Below are positions 1 to 8,436 of a stretch of DNA of 64,000 nucleotides, piece after piece. The translations under genes and the position numbers were made by a program. The DNA comes from Pseudosporangium ferrugineum (lineage in GTDB: Bacteria; Actinomycetota; Actinomycetes; Mycobacteriales; Micromonosporaceae). How positions within the stretch are numbered: position 1 is the stretch's first letter; each line of letters begins with the position of its first letter. The DNA lies in contig NZ_PVZG01000013.1 of assembly GCF_003002065.1 (NCBI RefSeq), forward strand, positions 186,001 to 250,000, in the 5' to 3' direction. The notes beneath the pieces are model-generated. The model worked only from the letters and a program-made list of their open reading frames with translations. It did not search any database and was not told the DNA's origin.

Positions 1-193
1 TCGCGGCCAGTTCCGCGCCCACCCGGGTGAGGTGCAGGGACGCCGGACCGTCGGGGGTACGCGCGGAGAGCCAGAACTCACCGTCGGCGAGCCGTCCGCA
101 CGGATCGTGGCGGACGACGAGCAGGGACCGCAGCGTGGCGGAGAAGTGGTAGCCGTCCGGTGGCCTCAGCCTGCGGGTCACCGTGGTCGTCAC
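1..193 (-). CDS. DNA-3-methyladenine glycosylase 2 family protein (5' part only)
   Basis: Only the N-terminal end is in the window; the gene runs off the left edge. The visible peptide contains DPCGRLADGEFW followed by ARTPDGPASLHL. That matches my recollection of the N-terminal region of AlkA-like base-excision glycosylases in actinomycetes (a DPxxR...W..RTPDGPxTL pattern). The helix-hairpin-helix catalytic domain would lie outside the window. I chose the GTG at 193 because a TATAGT hexamer (206-201) ends seven bases before it, as in a leaderless mRNA; an in-frame GTG at 202 is the alternative. Family assignment rests on a short segment, so confidence is moderate. Confidence 0.55.
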   Translation of the reverse strand, partial: MTTTVTRRLRPPDGYHFSATLRSLLVVRHDPCGRLADGEFWLSARTPDGPASLHLTRVGAELAA

Positions 194-224
194 CCGCGCC
201 ACTATACGACGGCCGGTCCGGCCG

Positions 225-1631
225 CTACATGGTCCGCAGGGCGTCGCCGAGCAGCTCACCCGCCTCGGCGAACCGGGCGGGGTCCTCGGCCGCGAAGTTG
301 AGCCGCAGGTACGGGCCCGACGGCTCGGCCGGGAACCACTCCGCGCCCGGCGCGACGAGCAGGTGGCGGCTCTCGCACGCGCGGACGAGCCGGTCCACGT
401 CGGTGCCGTCGGGCAGCCTCGCCCACAGGTTCAGCCCGCCCGCCGGGACGTGCGCGACGTGCACGTCCGGCGCGTGCTCCCGCACGCTGCCGAGCAGCAG
501 GTCCCTGCGGAGCCGGAGCTGGTGCCGCAGGCCCCGCAGATGGGTGGCCCAGCCGGGTTGCGTGACGACGTCGAGCGCCGCCGCCTGCAGGACGCCGCTG
601 ACGTACATGGACTCCGCCGCGCGGTCGGCGAGGATCCGTTCCCGGGCCGGTCCGCGGGCGATCACCGCGGCGACCCGCAGGGCGGGGGAGACGCTCTTGG
701 TGAGCGACCGGAGGTAGATGACGTGGCCGTCGTCGTCCTGGGCCGCCAGGGGGCGGGGGTCGGCGTCGATGGCGAGGTCGTGCGCCCAGTCGTCCTCGAC
801 CAGGAACGCGCCGTGCGCCCGGACGACGTCGAGGACCGCCCGTCCGGTGACGGCCGGCCACTGCGCGCCGGTGGGGTTGGCGAACGTGGGCTGGGCGTAG
901 AAGGCGCGGGCCCCCGTCGCGGCGAACGCGCGCTCGACGTCGTGCGGGTCCGGGCCGTGCGCGCCGCTCGGGACCGGCACCAGGGTGACGCCGGCCTGGT
1001 CGGCGGCCTGGACGGCGCCCCAGTACGTCGGCGACTCGATCAGCAGCGGCCGGCCGGGTCCGACGACCGCCCGGAAGATCGAGCTGAGCCCGCTCTGGCT
1101 GCCGGCGATGACCAGCACGTCGTGGGCGGACGGCGGGGTGGCGCCGGCGGGTGCGCCGGCGGCGATCCGGCTCGCGAACCAGGCGCGCAGCTCGGGCAGC
1201 CCGGCGACGGGGGCCCGGGTCAGCGCGTCCCCCGTCCTCGACGCCCGGGTCAGGGCCGCCCGGACGAGCCGCTCCGGCAGCAGGTCGCGGCCCGGATATC
1301 CGGAGTGGAGCGCGATGGCGTCCGGCTGCGGCGCCCGCTGGGTCGACGACAGCGCGGAGAGTCTCGCCTTCGGGGCGCCGAGCGCGGCGGCCTGCCACCC
1401 GTAGTCCGCGGGCCGGGGCTGCCGCGCCGTACGGGCGAAGGTCCCGATGCCCGGCCGGGTCTCGACCAGGCCCAGCGCCTCCAGCTGCCGGATCGCCTTC
1501 TGCACGGTGACCGGGCCGGCGCCGTGCGCGAGCCCCAGGGCGCGCGTCGGCGGCAGTTGGGCGCCCGGCGGTGCGGAGGCGAGCCAGGCGCGGACCGCCT
1601 CGACGATCCGGCTTGCGCTATCGTTACCCAT
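225..1631 (-). CDS. MocR/PdxR-type regulator: GntR HTH fused to aminotransferase fold
   Basis: This is a 468-residue one-component regulator. Residues 1 to about 75 form a GntR winged helix (AQLPPTRALGLAHG, then VTVQKAIRQLEALGLVETRPGIG). Residues about 100-460 form a PLP-dependent fold-type-I aminotransferase domain with the AGSQSGLSSIFR substrate loop, FANPTGAQ, and the Schiff-base lysine region LRSLTKSVSPALR. MocR proteins usually sense PLP or an amino compound and control a divergent gene. Here the divergent neighbour is an EamA exporter whose ATG overlaps this ATG. A TATCCT hexamer lies eight bases before the start, so the mRNA may be leaderless. The effector is unknown; export of an amino acid or vitamin B6-like compound is inference. 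Confidence 0.9.
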   Translation of the reverse strand: MGNDSASRIVEAVRAWLASAPPGAQLPPTRALGLAHGAGPVTVQKAIRQLEALGLVETRPGIGTFARTARQPRPADYGWQAAALGAPKARLSALSSTQRAPQPDAIALHSGYPGRDLLPERLVRAALTRASRTGDALTRAPVAGLPELRAWFASRIAAGAPAGATPPSAHDVLVIAGSQSGLSSIFRAVVGPGRPLLIESPTYWGAVQAADQAGVTLVPVPSGAHGPDPHDVERAFAATGARAFYAQPTFANPTGAQWPAVTGRAVLDVVRAHGAFLVEDDWAHDLAIDADPRPLAAQDDDGHVIYLRSLTKSVSPALRVAAVIARGPARERILADRAAESMYVSGVLQAAALDVVTQPGWATHLRGLRHQLRLRRDLLLGSVREHAPDVHVAHVPAGGLNLWARLPDGTDVDRLVRACESRHLLVAPGAEWFPAEPSGPYLRLNFAAEDPARFAEAGELLGDALRTM

Positions 1632-1677
1632 GACAGCACAGGATAGCGCTATCGCTCCATCCGCCGGACCGCTATCG
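1615..1677. promoter_or_regulatory. Shared operator region: three GCTATCG direct repeats over overlapping divergent starts
   Basis: GCTATCG occurs at 1617-1623, 1648-1654 and 1671-1677 in the same orientation. The middle copy lies inside the perfect 12-bp palindrome GATAGCGCTATC (1642-1653). The ATG codons of the divergent genes overlap in one CATG at 1629-1632. MocR regulators typically bind direct repeats in their divergent promoter, so these are good candidate autoregulatory sites. The function is inferred. Confidence 0.6.
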
Positions 1678-2577
1678 GAGCGGGCCGGGCTTGGCTGGGG
1701 GCTGCTGGGCGTCACCGCCTTCTCCCTCACCATCCCGTTCACCCGGATCGCCGCGCACGACGGCCTGTCGCCGCTGTTCATCGGGGCGGGCCGGGCGGTC
1801 GTCGCGGCGGCGCTCGCGGCCGGGTGCCTGCTGATCAGCCGCCCGGTCGTGCCGGACCGGGGCCAGTGGGCGCGCCTCGCGGTGGTGGCCGGCGGGGTCG
1901 TCGCCGGGTTCCCGCTGCTCACCTCGTACGCCCTGACGCAGGCTCCGGCCGCCCACGGTGCCGTGGTGGTCGGGCTGCTGCCCGCGGCCACCGCCGCCAT
2001 GGCCGTGCTCCGCGGCCGGGAGCGCGTACCCGCAGCGTTCTGGCTGTTCGCCGGCCTCGGCGCCGCCGCCGTCGTGGCGTTCGCCGCGCTGCGGACCGGA
2101 GGCCTCGGCGCGCCCCACCGGGCGGACCTCCTGCTCTTCGGTGCCGTGCTGGCCGCCGCCGTCGGGTACGCCGAAGGGGGCCTCCTGGCCCGGGAACTCG
2201 GCTCGTGGCAGACCGTCTCGTGGGCGCTGCTGCTGGCCGCGCCGCTCATGCTCGGGCTCACGGCCGCCGCCGTCGCCGGGGAGCGCCCGTCCGGCACGGC
2301 GGGCCAGTGGCTCGCCTTCTCCTATCTCAGCGTCGTCAGCATGTACCTGGGCTTCTTCGCCTGGTACCGCGGCCTGGCGATCGGCCCGATGACCCTGGTC
2401 AGCCAGGTGCAGCTCGTGCAGCCGGTCCTCGGCATCCTCTGGGCGACGCTGCTGCTGCGCGAACCCCTCGGCGGGGCCACGGTCGCCGGTGGCCTCGCCG
2501 TCGTCGCCCTCGCGCGCGGCGCCGTCCGGGTCCGCGGCGCTACGCGGCGATCGGCTGAGGATTGCGCAGCCAGGTGA
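1630..2577 (+). CDS. EamA/RhaT-family (DMT) permease
   Basis: A 315-residue integral membrane protein with about ten hydrophobic segments arranged as two EamA repeats. The second half ends with the typical ISxxxPVLGILWATLLLREPL-like stretch (here around VQPVLGILWATLLL). Members of the drug/metabolite transporter superfamily export amino acids, nucleosides or other metabolites; the substrate here is unknown. I chose the ATG that overlaps the MocR start because hydrophobic sequence begins soon after it and no Shine-Dalgarno is visible further in. The 3' end overlaps the convergent GGDEF-EAL gene by 38 bp. Control by the adjacent MocR regulator is likely. Confidence 0.88.
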   Translation: MTAQDSAIAPSAGPLSERAGLGWGLLGVTAFSLTIPFTRIAAHDGLSPLFIGAGRAVVAAALAAGCLLISRPVVPDRGQWARLAVVAGGVVAGFPLLTSYALTQAPAAHGAVVVGLLPAATAAMAVLRGRERVPAAFWLFAGLGAAAVVAFAALRTGGLGAPHRADLLLFGAVLAAAVGYAEGGLLARELGSWQTVSWALLLAAPLMLGLTAAAVAGERPSGTAGQWLAFSYLSVVSMYLGFFAWYRGLAIGPMTLVSQVQLVQPVLGILWATLLLREPLGGATVAGGLAVVALARGAVRVRGATRRSAEDCAAR

Positions 2578-5500
2578 GCGCCTCGGTGGCGTCCAGCGGC
2601 GACGAGTAGTAGTAGCCCTGGCCGAGCGGGCAGCCCAGCTGCGCCAGGATCGCGCGGTGGTTGGCGTCCTCGATGCCCTCGGCCACCACGGTCAGGTTGA
2701 GGTTCTGGGCGAGGCTGACGATGCCGCGTACCAGGGCGAACTGCTGGTCGTCGGCCACCATGTCGTCGATGAACATCTTGTCGATCTTCAGGACGTCGAT
2801 CGGCCGCTGGCGCAGGTAGCCCAGCGACGAGTAGCCGGTGCCGAAGTCGTCGATCGCGATCCGGACGCCGAGGTCGCGCAGGATCTCCAGATCGGACCAG
2901 ATGTGCTCGTCGTCGCCCATCAGCAGGGTCTCGGTGATCTCCAGCATGAGCGCCTGCGGCGGCACGCCCGCGAACTCCAGCGACGCGCGTACCTGCTCGA
3001 CGAAGCCGGCCTCGCGGAACTGGCGGACCGACACGTTGACGCTGACGTACGGCTGGCGCGTGCGCGGCAGGATGCGCCGCCACTGCGCGACGGTGTGCAG
3101 GGCCTGGTCGAGCACCCAGCGGCCCATCGGCACGATCAGCCCGCTCTCCTCGGCGACCTCGATGAACTGGTCCGGGGCGATGACCCCGCGGGCCGGGTGG
3201 TGCCAGCGGACCAGCGCCTCGAACCCGACCGCCTCGTCGGTGACCAGGCTGACGATCGGCTGGTACTGGAGCAGGAAGTGGCCCTCGTTGACCGCGTGGT
3301 CCAGCGCCGAGCGCAGCTCGAGACGCTCGACCATCGCGCCGTGCAGGTGGCTCTGGTAGCGCCGCCACTGGTTCTTGCCGGCCCCCTTGGCGACGTAGAG
3401 CGCGAGATCCGCCTGGCGCAGCAGCTCGTCGGCGTTGTCCGCCTCGGGGGTGGTGGTGATGCCGATGCTGGCGACGGCCTGCAGCGGTTCGCCGTCGACG
3501 ACGATGGGCCGGGCCAGCGCGGCGAGGATGCGGTTGGCGGTCTCCTCCACGGCCCCGGGGTCCTGGACGTTCTCGACCAGCGCCGCGAACTCGTCGCCGC
3601 CGATGCGGGCGGCGGTGTCGTCGGCGCGCAGGGCCCCGGCGATCCGCGCGGCCACGGCGATCAGCAGCTGGTCGCCGACGGCGTGGCCGAGCGTGTCGTT
3701 GACGATCTTGAAGTCGTCGAGGTCGATGAAGAGCACGCCGACCACCGAGCCGTCCCGGGCGCCGCGGGCCAGGGCGTGCCGGAGCCGGTCGGCGAAGAGC
3801 ACCCGGTTGGCGAGCCCGGTCAGCGCGTCGTGGAAGGCCTGGTGGGTGAGCTCCCGCTCGAGCTGGCGGCGCTCGGTGACGTCGCGCAGGGTGACGACCA
3901 GGCCGGCCACCGTCTGGTCGGCGCGCAGGTCGCGGCAGTGCATCTCCAGCATGACCTCGGTACGCCGGCGCCCGACCGCCCGGAAGTCCAGCCCCTCCGG
4001 GGCGACCTCGCCGGCGCGGACCGCGGCGAGGACGTCGGCGAGGCGGGGGCGGTCGCCGGGGTGGATGACGTCCGGCAGGGTCGCGCCCACCGGGTCGGCG
4101 CCGAGCACCTGGACGGCGGACGGGCTCGCGTACCGGACCCGGTCCTCGTCGTCGACGATGAGGATGACGTCCGAGGTGTTGAGCACCAGCGTCCGGAAGT
4201 ACGCCTCGCTGTTGCGCCGGATGACCTCCTCGCTCAGCGCGATCCGCTCGAGCGCCAGCGCGACCTGGCCGGCCAGCACCTCCAGGGCCCGCTGCAGGCC
4301 GAGCAGCGCCCAGGTGGGGCCGCCGACGTGCAGGACGCCGACGAGCGGGTCGCCGGTCGGGCGGTCGGCCAGCACCATCGGGCAGCGCAGCACGGTGTTG
4401 AACTGGCTCAGGCGTACGGAGACCGCCCAGTCCAGGTCGCGGGTCGCCACCAGCCGGGCGGCGGTCCCCGCGGCGCGGTCCTGGGCCGACTGGGCCGCGG
4501 CCTCGGCCGGGATCGGGTGCTCCGGTTCGGTGTACGCCATCGCCAGTACCACCCGGTGTGGCACGTCCGCGGGCAGCAGTTGCGCCACCGCCGCGCGGAC
4601 GGCGCCGGCGACCTCGTCCGCGTCGGCCGCGGAGACCAGGGCGGCGGACGCCTCCCGCAGCCCCCGCTCGCGGGCCATGGCCTGGCGGTGACTCGCCATC
4701 ACGCCCGCCGTCCGGGCCAGGATCAGCAGGAACGTGCAGGCGCTCAGGGCGGCGATCACCTCCAGGTCCGGCACCCGCCCGTCCACGCCGACCTGGAACA
4801 GCAGCACGGCCGGGGCCACCAGCGACGCCACGGCCAGCAGGACCAGCCGCAGCCGGCCGAGGTCCGCGGCGGGCCGGGCGGCGGTGCCGGTCAGCTCGGG
4901 CATCGAGGGGTGCAGGGCGGCCAGCCCGATGCCGGCGTACAGCGGGATGCGGCCGAAGACGGCCAGGTTGGTCAGGTCGTCGTGGTGCGCGGCCACGTTG
5001 ATGGCGACGTCGGCCACCAGCATGGCGAGCACGCCCGCGGCGAGCAGCCCGGCCGCGGTGAGCCGGCGGCCGGCGGAGGTGAGCAGGCGGGTGAGCACCC
5101 CGAGGCAGAGCAGGCCGCCGACCGGGAAGGCCACGGCGATCGCGCGGTCGCCGGCGGAGAGGGCGGCGTCGCGCACGTGCGGCCCGATCACCAGCGTCCA
5201 GGCGAGCAGCGCCACGCCGCAGGTGAGGGTGAGCGCGTCGAGCAGGCCGCCGCGGTCCGGCCGGCCGCCGGTACGGCGCCGGACGAACATCAGCAGCGCC
5301 GCCGCCAGGACCGGGTAGAAGGCGAGGAGGACGGCTGTGCCCGCCGCGGGCAGCCAGGGCACCGCGCCGGTGAGGCGGGGGCCGGCCCCGTGCGCGATCG
5401 AGCCCACCACCGACAGCGCTATCGCGGCGCCGAGGAGCTGCCACGGCCCCCGGTGGGCCGGTCGGTGCCGGCTGACGCCGAGCTGGAGGGCCAGGACGGC

Positions 5501-5614
5501 GCAGACGCCGGCGATCAGGCGTACCGGGGCGCGCCACTCGGGCTCGGCGGCGAACAGGAGGCCGAGGGCTGCCATCGCGGCACCGAAGAGGGCGGTTGCC
5601 AGCCGTGTCGGCAT
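2540..5614 (-). CDS. Membrane GAF-PAS-GGDEF-EAL cyclic-di-GMP protein
   Basis: A 1024-residue composite signalling protein. Residues 1 to about 310 hold eight to nine membrane spans. A GAF-like domain (about 315-460) and a PAS domain (about 465-590, YFRTLVLNTSDVI) follow. GGDEF is next, with an intact RIGGDEF near residue 671, and then EAL, with an intact FEALVRW near 800 plus LEITET and DDFGTGYSSL. Both catalytic motifs look intact, so it could make or degrade c-di-GMP, or the GGDEF domain could act as a GTP sensor. This layout resembles the RmdA/RmdB class of Streptomyces. A good ribosome site (GGGGAGGAG) precedes the ATG. It is probably monocistronic, divergent from the methyltransferase gene. 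Confidence 0.93.
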   Translation of the reverse strand: MPTRLATALFGAAMAALGLLFAAEPEWRAPVRLIAGVCAVLALQLGVSRHRPAHRGPWQLLGAAIALSVVGSIAHGAGPRLTGAVPWLPAAGTAVLLAFYPVLAAALLMFVRRRTGGRPDRGGLLDALTLTCGVALLAWTLVIGPHVRDAALSAGDRAIAVAFPVGGLLCLGVLTRLLTSAGRRLTAAGLLAAGVLAMLVADVAINVAAHHDDLTNLAVFGRIPLYAGIGLAALHPSMPELTGTAARPAADLGRLRLVLLAVASLVAPAVLLFQVGVDGRVPDLEVIAALSACTFLLILARTAGVMASHRQAMARERGLREASAALVSAADADEVAGAVRAAVAQLLPADVPHRVVLAMAYTEPEHPIPAEAAAQSAQDRAAGTAARLVATRDLDWAVSVRLSQFNTVLRCPMVLADRPTGDPLVGVLHVGGPTWALLGLQRALEVLAGQVALALERIALSEEVIRRNSEAYFRTLVLNTSDVILIVDDEDRVRYASPSAVQVLGADPVGATLPDVIHPGDRPRLADVLAAVRAGEVAPEGLDFRAVGRRRTEVMLEMHCRDLRADQTVAGLVVTLRDVTERRQLERELTHQAFHDALTGLANRVLFADRLRHALARGARDGSVVGVLFIDLDDFKIVNDTLGHAVGDQLLIAVAARIAGALRADDTAARIGGDEFAALVENVQDPGAVEETANRILAALARPIVVDGEPLQAVASIGITTTPEADNADELLRQADLALYVAKGAGKNQWRRYQSHLHGAMVERLELRSALDHAVNEGHFLLQYQPIVSLVTDEAVGFEALVRWHHPARGVIAPDQFIEVAEESGLIVPMGRWVLDQALHTVAQWRRILPRTRQPYVSVNVSVRQFREAGFVEQVRASLEFAGVPPQALMLEITETLLMGDDEHIWSDLEILRDLGVRIAIDDFGTGYSSLGYLRQRPIDVLKIDKMFIDDMVADDQQFALVRGIVSLAQNLNLTVVAEGIEDANHRAILAQLGCPLGQGYYYSSPLDATEALTWLRNPQPIAA

Positions 5615-5694
5615 GCTCCTCCCCTTCCCGGGCGCTCCGGCGACACTGGGACCCTGATCGGTTTCCAGGGGCGTCAACTGAGCAGAATCGCGGG

Positions 5695-6342
5695 GTGTCC
5701 ACTTCTGCCGACTTCGTCCGGGCGAACACCCGGCTCGCGCCCGTACCCTTCCTGCCGGAGCTGGTGCTGCACCAGGCCGACGAGCCGATCGAGCTCTGGG
5801 AGCGCACCGAGGAGGGCGGCGCGGAGCAGCCGCCGCCGTTCTGGGCCTTCGCGTGGGCGGGCGGTCAGGCGCTGGCCCGGCACGTGCTGGACGAGCCCGA
5901 GCTGGTCGCCGGGCGCCACGTGCTGGACCTGGCCACCGGCTCCGGCCTGGTGGCGGTCGCGGCGGCCCGGGCCGGTGCCCGGCCGGTGACCGCCAACGAC
6001 ATCGACCCCTTCTCGCTCGCGGCGGCGGAGGCGAACGCTGCGGCCAATCGCGTACGCCTGGAGCTGCTGGAGGCCGATCTGCTGGCCGACGGTTACGACG
6101 ACGCCGCGGTGGTACTCGCCGGGGACGTCTTCTACAGCCGCGAGATGGCGGGGCGGGTGCTGCCGTTCCTGCGCCGCGCGGCGGGGCGCGGGGCGCTGGT
6201 GCTGGTCGGGGACCCGGGGCGGGCGTATCTGCCGGTCGACGGGATGGTCCGGCGCGCGACCTACGACGTCCCGGTGATCGAGGCCCTGGAGAGCGTGCCG
6301 GTGCGGCGGACCAGCGTGTGGCAGGTGCAGACGGGTCGCTGA
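5695..6342 (+). CDS. Class I SAM-dependent methyltransferase (ETFB-lysine/nicotinamide N-methyltransferase-like)
   Basis: A 215-residue cytosolic enzyme with the SAM-binding glycine loop in VLDLATGSGLVAVAAA and a following acidic TANDIDPFSL, where Asp probably binds the ribose. PFWAFAWAGGQALARHVL upstream of motif I is typical of the family often annotated as ETFB lysine or nicotinamide N-methyltransferase-like (Nnt1). The true substrate cannot be told from sequence. I chose the GTG at 5695 because conservation-like sequence starts just after it; the longer upstream reading is low-complexity. Its promoter region is shared with the divergent GGDEF-EAL gene. Confidence 0.82.
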   Translation: MSTSADFVRANTRLAPVPFLPELVLHQADEPIELWERTEEGGAEQPPPFWAFAWAGGQALARHVLDEPELVAGRHVLDLATGSGLVAVAAARAGARPVTANDIDPFSLAAAEANAAANRVRLELLEADLLADGYDDAAVVLAGDVFYSREMAGRVLPFLRRAAGRGALVLVGDPGRAYLPVDGMVRRATYDVPVIEALESVPVRRTSVWQVQTGR

Positions 6343-6348
6343 TCGCAG

Positions 6349-6383
6349 ATTGTTGAACAACCCTTGTGCGATCGTTCAACAAT
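6349..6383. promoter_or_regulatory. Perfect 10-bp inverted repeat upstream of the 5-oxoprolinase operon
   Basis: ATTGTTGAAC (6349-6358) and GTTCAACAAT (6374-6383) are exact reverse complements separated by 15 bp. The left arm also extends into the self-symmetric TTGTTGAACAA. The repeat lies 52 bp before the first operon gene, in a local AT-rich patch. It is the obvious operator for the GntR/FCD regulator encoded at the end of the operon; this pairing is inferred. Confidence 0.65.
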
Positions 6384-6434
6384 CCCTACCGTCAACGGTG
6401 CCTCCCATCGAACCGAACCGATCCAGGAGTGCTC

Positions 6435-7658
6435 ATGCCGACGGACACGACCGCCCGTTCCCGCACCCGCCGGACCGCCCTCATCGGGGCGATCTTCCTC
6501 ATGGCCACCAGCGCCATCGGCCCCGGCTTCATCACCCAGACCACCACCTTCACGGCGAAGCTGGGCGCCGCGTTCGCCTTCGGCATCCTGGTGTCGATCC
6601 TGGTGGACTTCGTCGTCCAGATGAACATCTGGCGCATCATCTCGGTCAGCGGCAAGCGGGCCCACGAGATCGCCAACGCGGTCGTCCCGGGCGCCGGCCA
6701 CCTGCTCGCGGCCCTCGTCATCCTCGGCGGCCTGGTCTTCAACATCGGCAACGTGGCCGGTTCCGGGCTGGGCCTCAACGCCGCGCTGGGCCTCGACCCG
6801 AAGCTCGGCGGCCTGCTCAGCGCCCTGCTCGCGGTGATCATCTTCGCCGTCAAGCGGGCCGGCCTGGCGATGGACCGGCTGATCATCGTGCTCGGCGTGG
6901 TGATGATCCTGCTGACCCTGTACGTCAGCATCGTCTCCGGGCCGCCGGTCGGCGAGGCCCTGCGGCAGACCGTCCTGCCGGACGACATCGACTTCGCGGC
7001 CATCACCACGATCATCGGCGGTACGGTCGGCGGCTACATCACCTACTCCGGCGCGCACCGGCTGCTCGACAGCGGCACCACCGGGCCCGAGCACGTCAGG
7101 GAGGTCACCCGCGGCGCCCTCACCGGCATCGCCGTCACCGGCCTGATGCGCTTCCTGCTCTTCCTGGCCATCCTCGGCGTCGTGGCCGGCGGCGTCGTCC
7201 TCGACACCAGCGGCAACGCGACCGCGCAGGCGTTCGAGTCGGCGGCCGGCGAGTTCGGCCGGCGGGCGTTCGGGGTGGTGCTCTGGGCCGCGGCCATCAC
7301 CTCGGTGGTCGGCGCGGCGTTCACCTCCGTGTCCTTCTTCAACGCCTACTCGCCCGCGCTCGCCTCGGGCCGCCCTCGCTCGTGGGCGACGGTGGCGTTC
7401 ATCGCCGTCAGCACCGCGATCTACCTGCTGATCGGCACGGCGCCGTCGGCCCTGCTGGTCTTCGCCGGCGGCTTCAACGGGCTGATCCTGCCCATCGGGT
7501 TCACCATCCTGCTGTACGCGGCGTGGCGCCGGCGGGAACTGCTGCGGGGCTACGCCTACCCGGGCTGGCTCCTCGCCCTCGGCGCCGTCGTCGCCGCCCT
7601 GACCTGGTACATGGGCGTGACCTCGGCCCGCACGATCTTCGACTATCTGGCCGGCTGA
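6435..7658 (+). CDS. NRAMP-family permease of the 5-oxoproline locus (YcsG-like)
   Basis: A 407-residue membrane protein with about eleven spans. The first span carries a GPGFITQTTTFTAKLG motif, a variant of the NRAMP metal-site helix in which the usual DPGN is replaced by GPGF. The canonical metal ligands are therefore not obvious and the substrate may not be a metal. In Bacillus subtilis a related protein (YcsG) sits in the same ycsF-ycsG-ycsI-kipI-kipA neighbourhood, so uptake of 5-oxoproline or a related amino acid is a reasonable inference. AGGAG at 6426-6430 supports the ATG. The next gene starts 16 bp downstream. Confidence 0.85.
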   Translation: MPTDTTARSRTRRTALIGAIFLMATSAIGPGFITQTTTFTAKLGAAFAFGILVSILVDFVVQMNIWRIISVSGKRAHEIANAVVPGAGHLLAALVILGGLVFNIGNVAGSGLGLNAALGLDPKLGGLLSALLAVIIFAVKRAGLAMDRLIIVLGVVMILLTLYVSIVSGPPVGEALRQTVLPDDIDFAAITTIIGGTVGGYITYSGAHRLLDSGTTGPEHVREVTRGALTGIAVTGLMRFLLFLAILGVVAGGVVLDTSGNATAQAFESAAGEFGRRAFGVVLWAAAITSVVGAAFTSVSFFNAYSPALASGRPRSWATVAFIAVSTAIYLLIGTAPSALLVFAGGFNGLILPIGFTILLYAAWRRRELLRGYAYPGWLLALGAVVAALTWYMGVTSARTIFDYLAG

Positions 7659-7674
7659 CCGGCGAGGGGGAGTC

Positions 7675-8436
7675 ATGGACCTCAACAGCGACCTCGGCGA
7701 GGGCTTCGGCACCTGGCGGCTCGGCGACGACGCGGCGATGCTCGACATCGTCAGCAGCGCCAACATCGCGTGCGGATTCCACGCCGGCGACCCGCGTACG
7801 CTGCTCGAAACGTGCGAGCGGGCGGTGGCCCGGGGCGTCGTGATCGGCGCCCAGGTGGGCTACCGGGACCTGGCCGGCTTCGGCCGCCGGTTCATCGACT
7901 ACGAGCCCGAGGAGCTCGTGGCCGATCTGATCTACCAGATCGGCGCGCTCGACGGGCTGGCCCGCGCGGCCGGCGACCGGGTGCTCTACGTCAAGCCGCA
8001 CGGCGCGCTCTACAACACGATCGTGCACCACGAGCAGCAGGCCGCCGCGGTTGTCGACGCGGTCCGGCGGTACGACCCCGACCTGCCCGTGCTGGGGCTG
8101 CCCGGGTCGGCGTTCCTGCTGCTCGCCGAGGACGCGGGGCTGCGTACCGTCCGGGAGGCGTTCGCGGACCGGGGGTACAACCCGGACGGCACGCTGGTCT
8201 CGCGGCGGTCGCCGGGCGCGCTGCTCGACGATCCGGCGCAGGTCGCGGAGCGGATGGTCCGGCTGGTCACCGACCGGACCCTGGTCGCGGCCGACGGGTC
8301 CACGATCAAGATCGAGGCCGATTCGATCTGCGTGCACGGCGACTCGCCGGGCGCGGTCGGGATGGCCCGGGCCGTGCACGACGGGCTCGTGGCCGCCGGC
8401 GTACGGATCAACGCCTTCGCCGGGAGCGGCCTGTGA
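7675..8436 (+). CDS. pxpA: 5-oxoprolinase subunit A (LamB/YcsF family)
   Basis: This 253-residue cytosolic protein begins with MDLNSDLGEGFG and continues with SANIACGFHAGDP, LYVKPHGALYN and IEADSICVHGDSPGA. These are hallmark motifs of the LamB/YcsF family, now known as PxpA. PxpABC uses ATP to open 5-oxo-L-proline (pyroglutamate) to glutamate. A clear ribosome site (GAGGGGGAG) precedes the ATG. The stop codon overlaps the next GTG by 4 bp, consistent with translational coupling. Length is normal for the family and the motifs appear intact. Confidence 0.95.
   Translation: MDLNSDLGEGFGTWRLGDDAAMLDIVSSANIACGFHAGDPRTLLETCERAVARGVVIGAQVGYRDLAGFGRRFIDYEPEELVADLIYQIGALDGLARAAGDRVLYVKPHGALYNTIVHHEQQAAAVVDAVRRYDPDLPVLGLPGSAFLLLAEDAGLRTVREAFADRGYNPDGTLVSRRSPGALLDDPAQVAERMVRLVTDRTLVAADGSTIKIEADSICVHGDSPGAVGMARAVHDGLVAAGVRINAFAGSGL

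Noticed and set aside
2489..5989. 1166-codon plus-strand open frame opposite the GGDEF-EAL gene
   Set aside because: It is a high-GC antisense shadow: no domain is recognisable and the minus strand encodes a complete conserved protein.
6435..7658. Manganese or iron NRAMP transporter
   Set aside because: The metal-binding DPGN motif is replaced by GPGF and the gene is embedded in the 5-oxoprolinase operon, so a metal role is doubtful.
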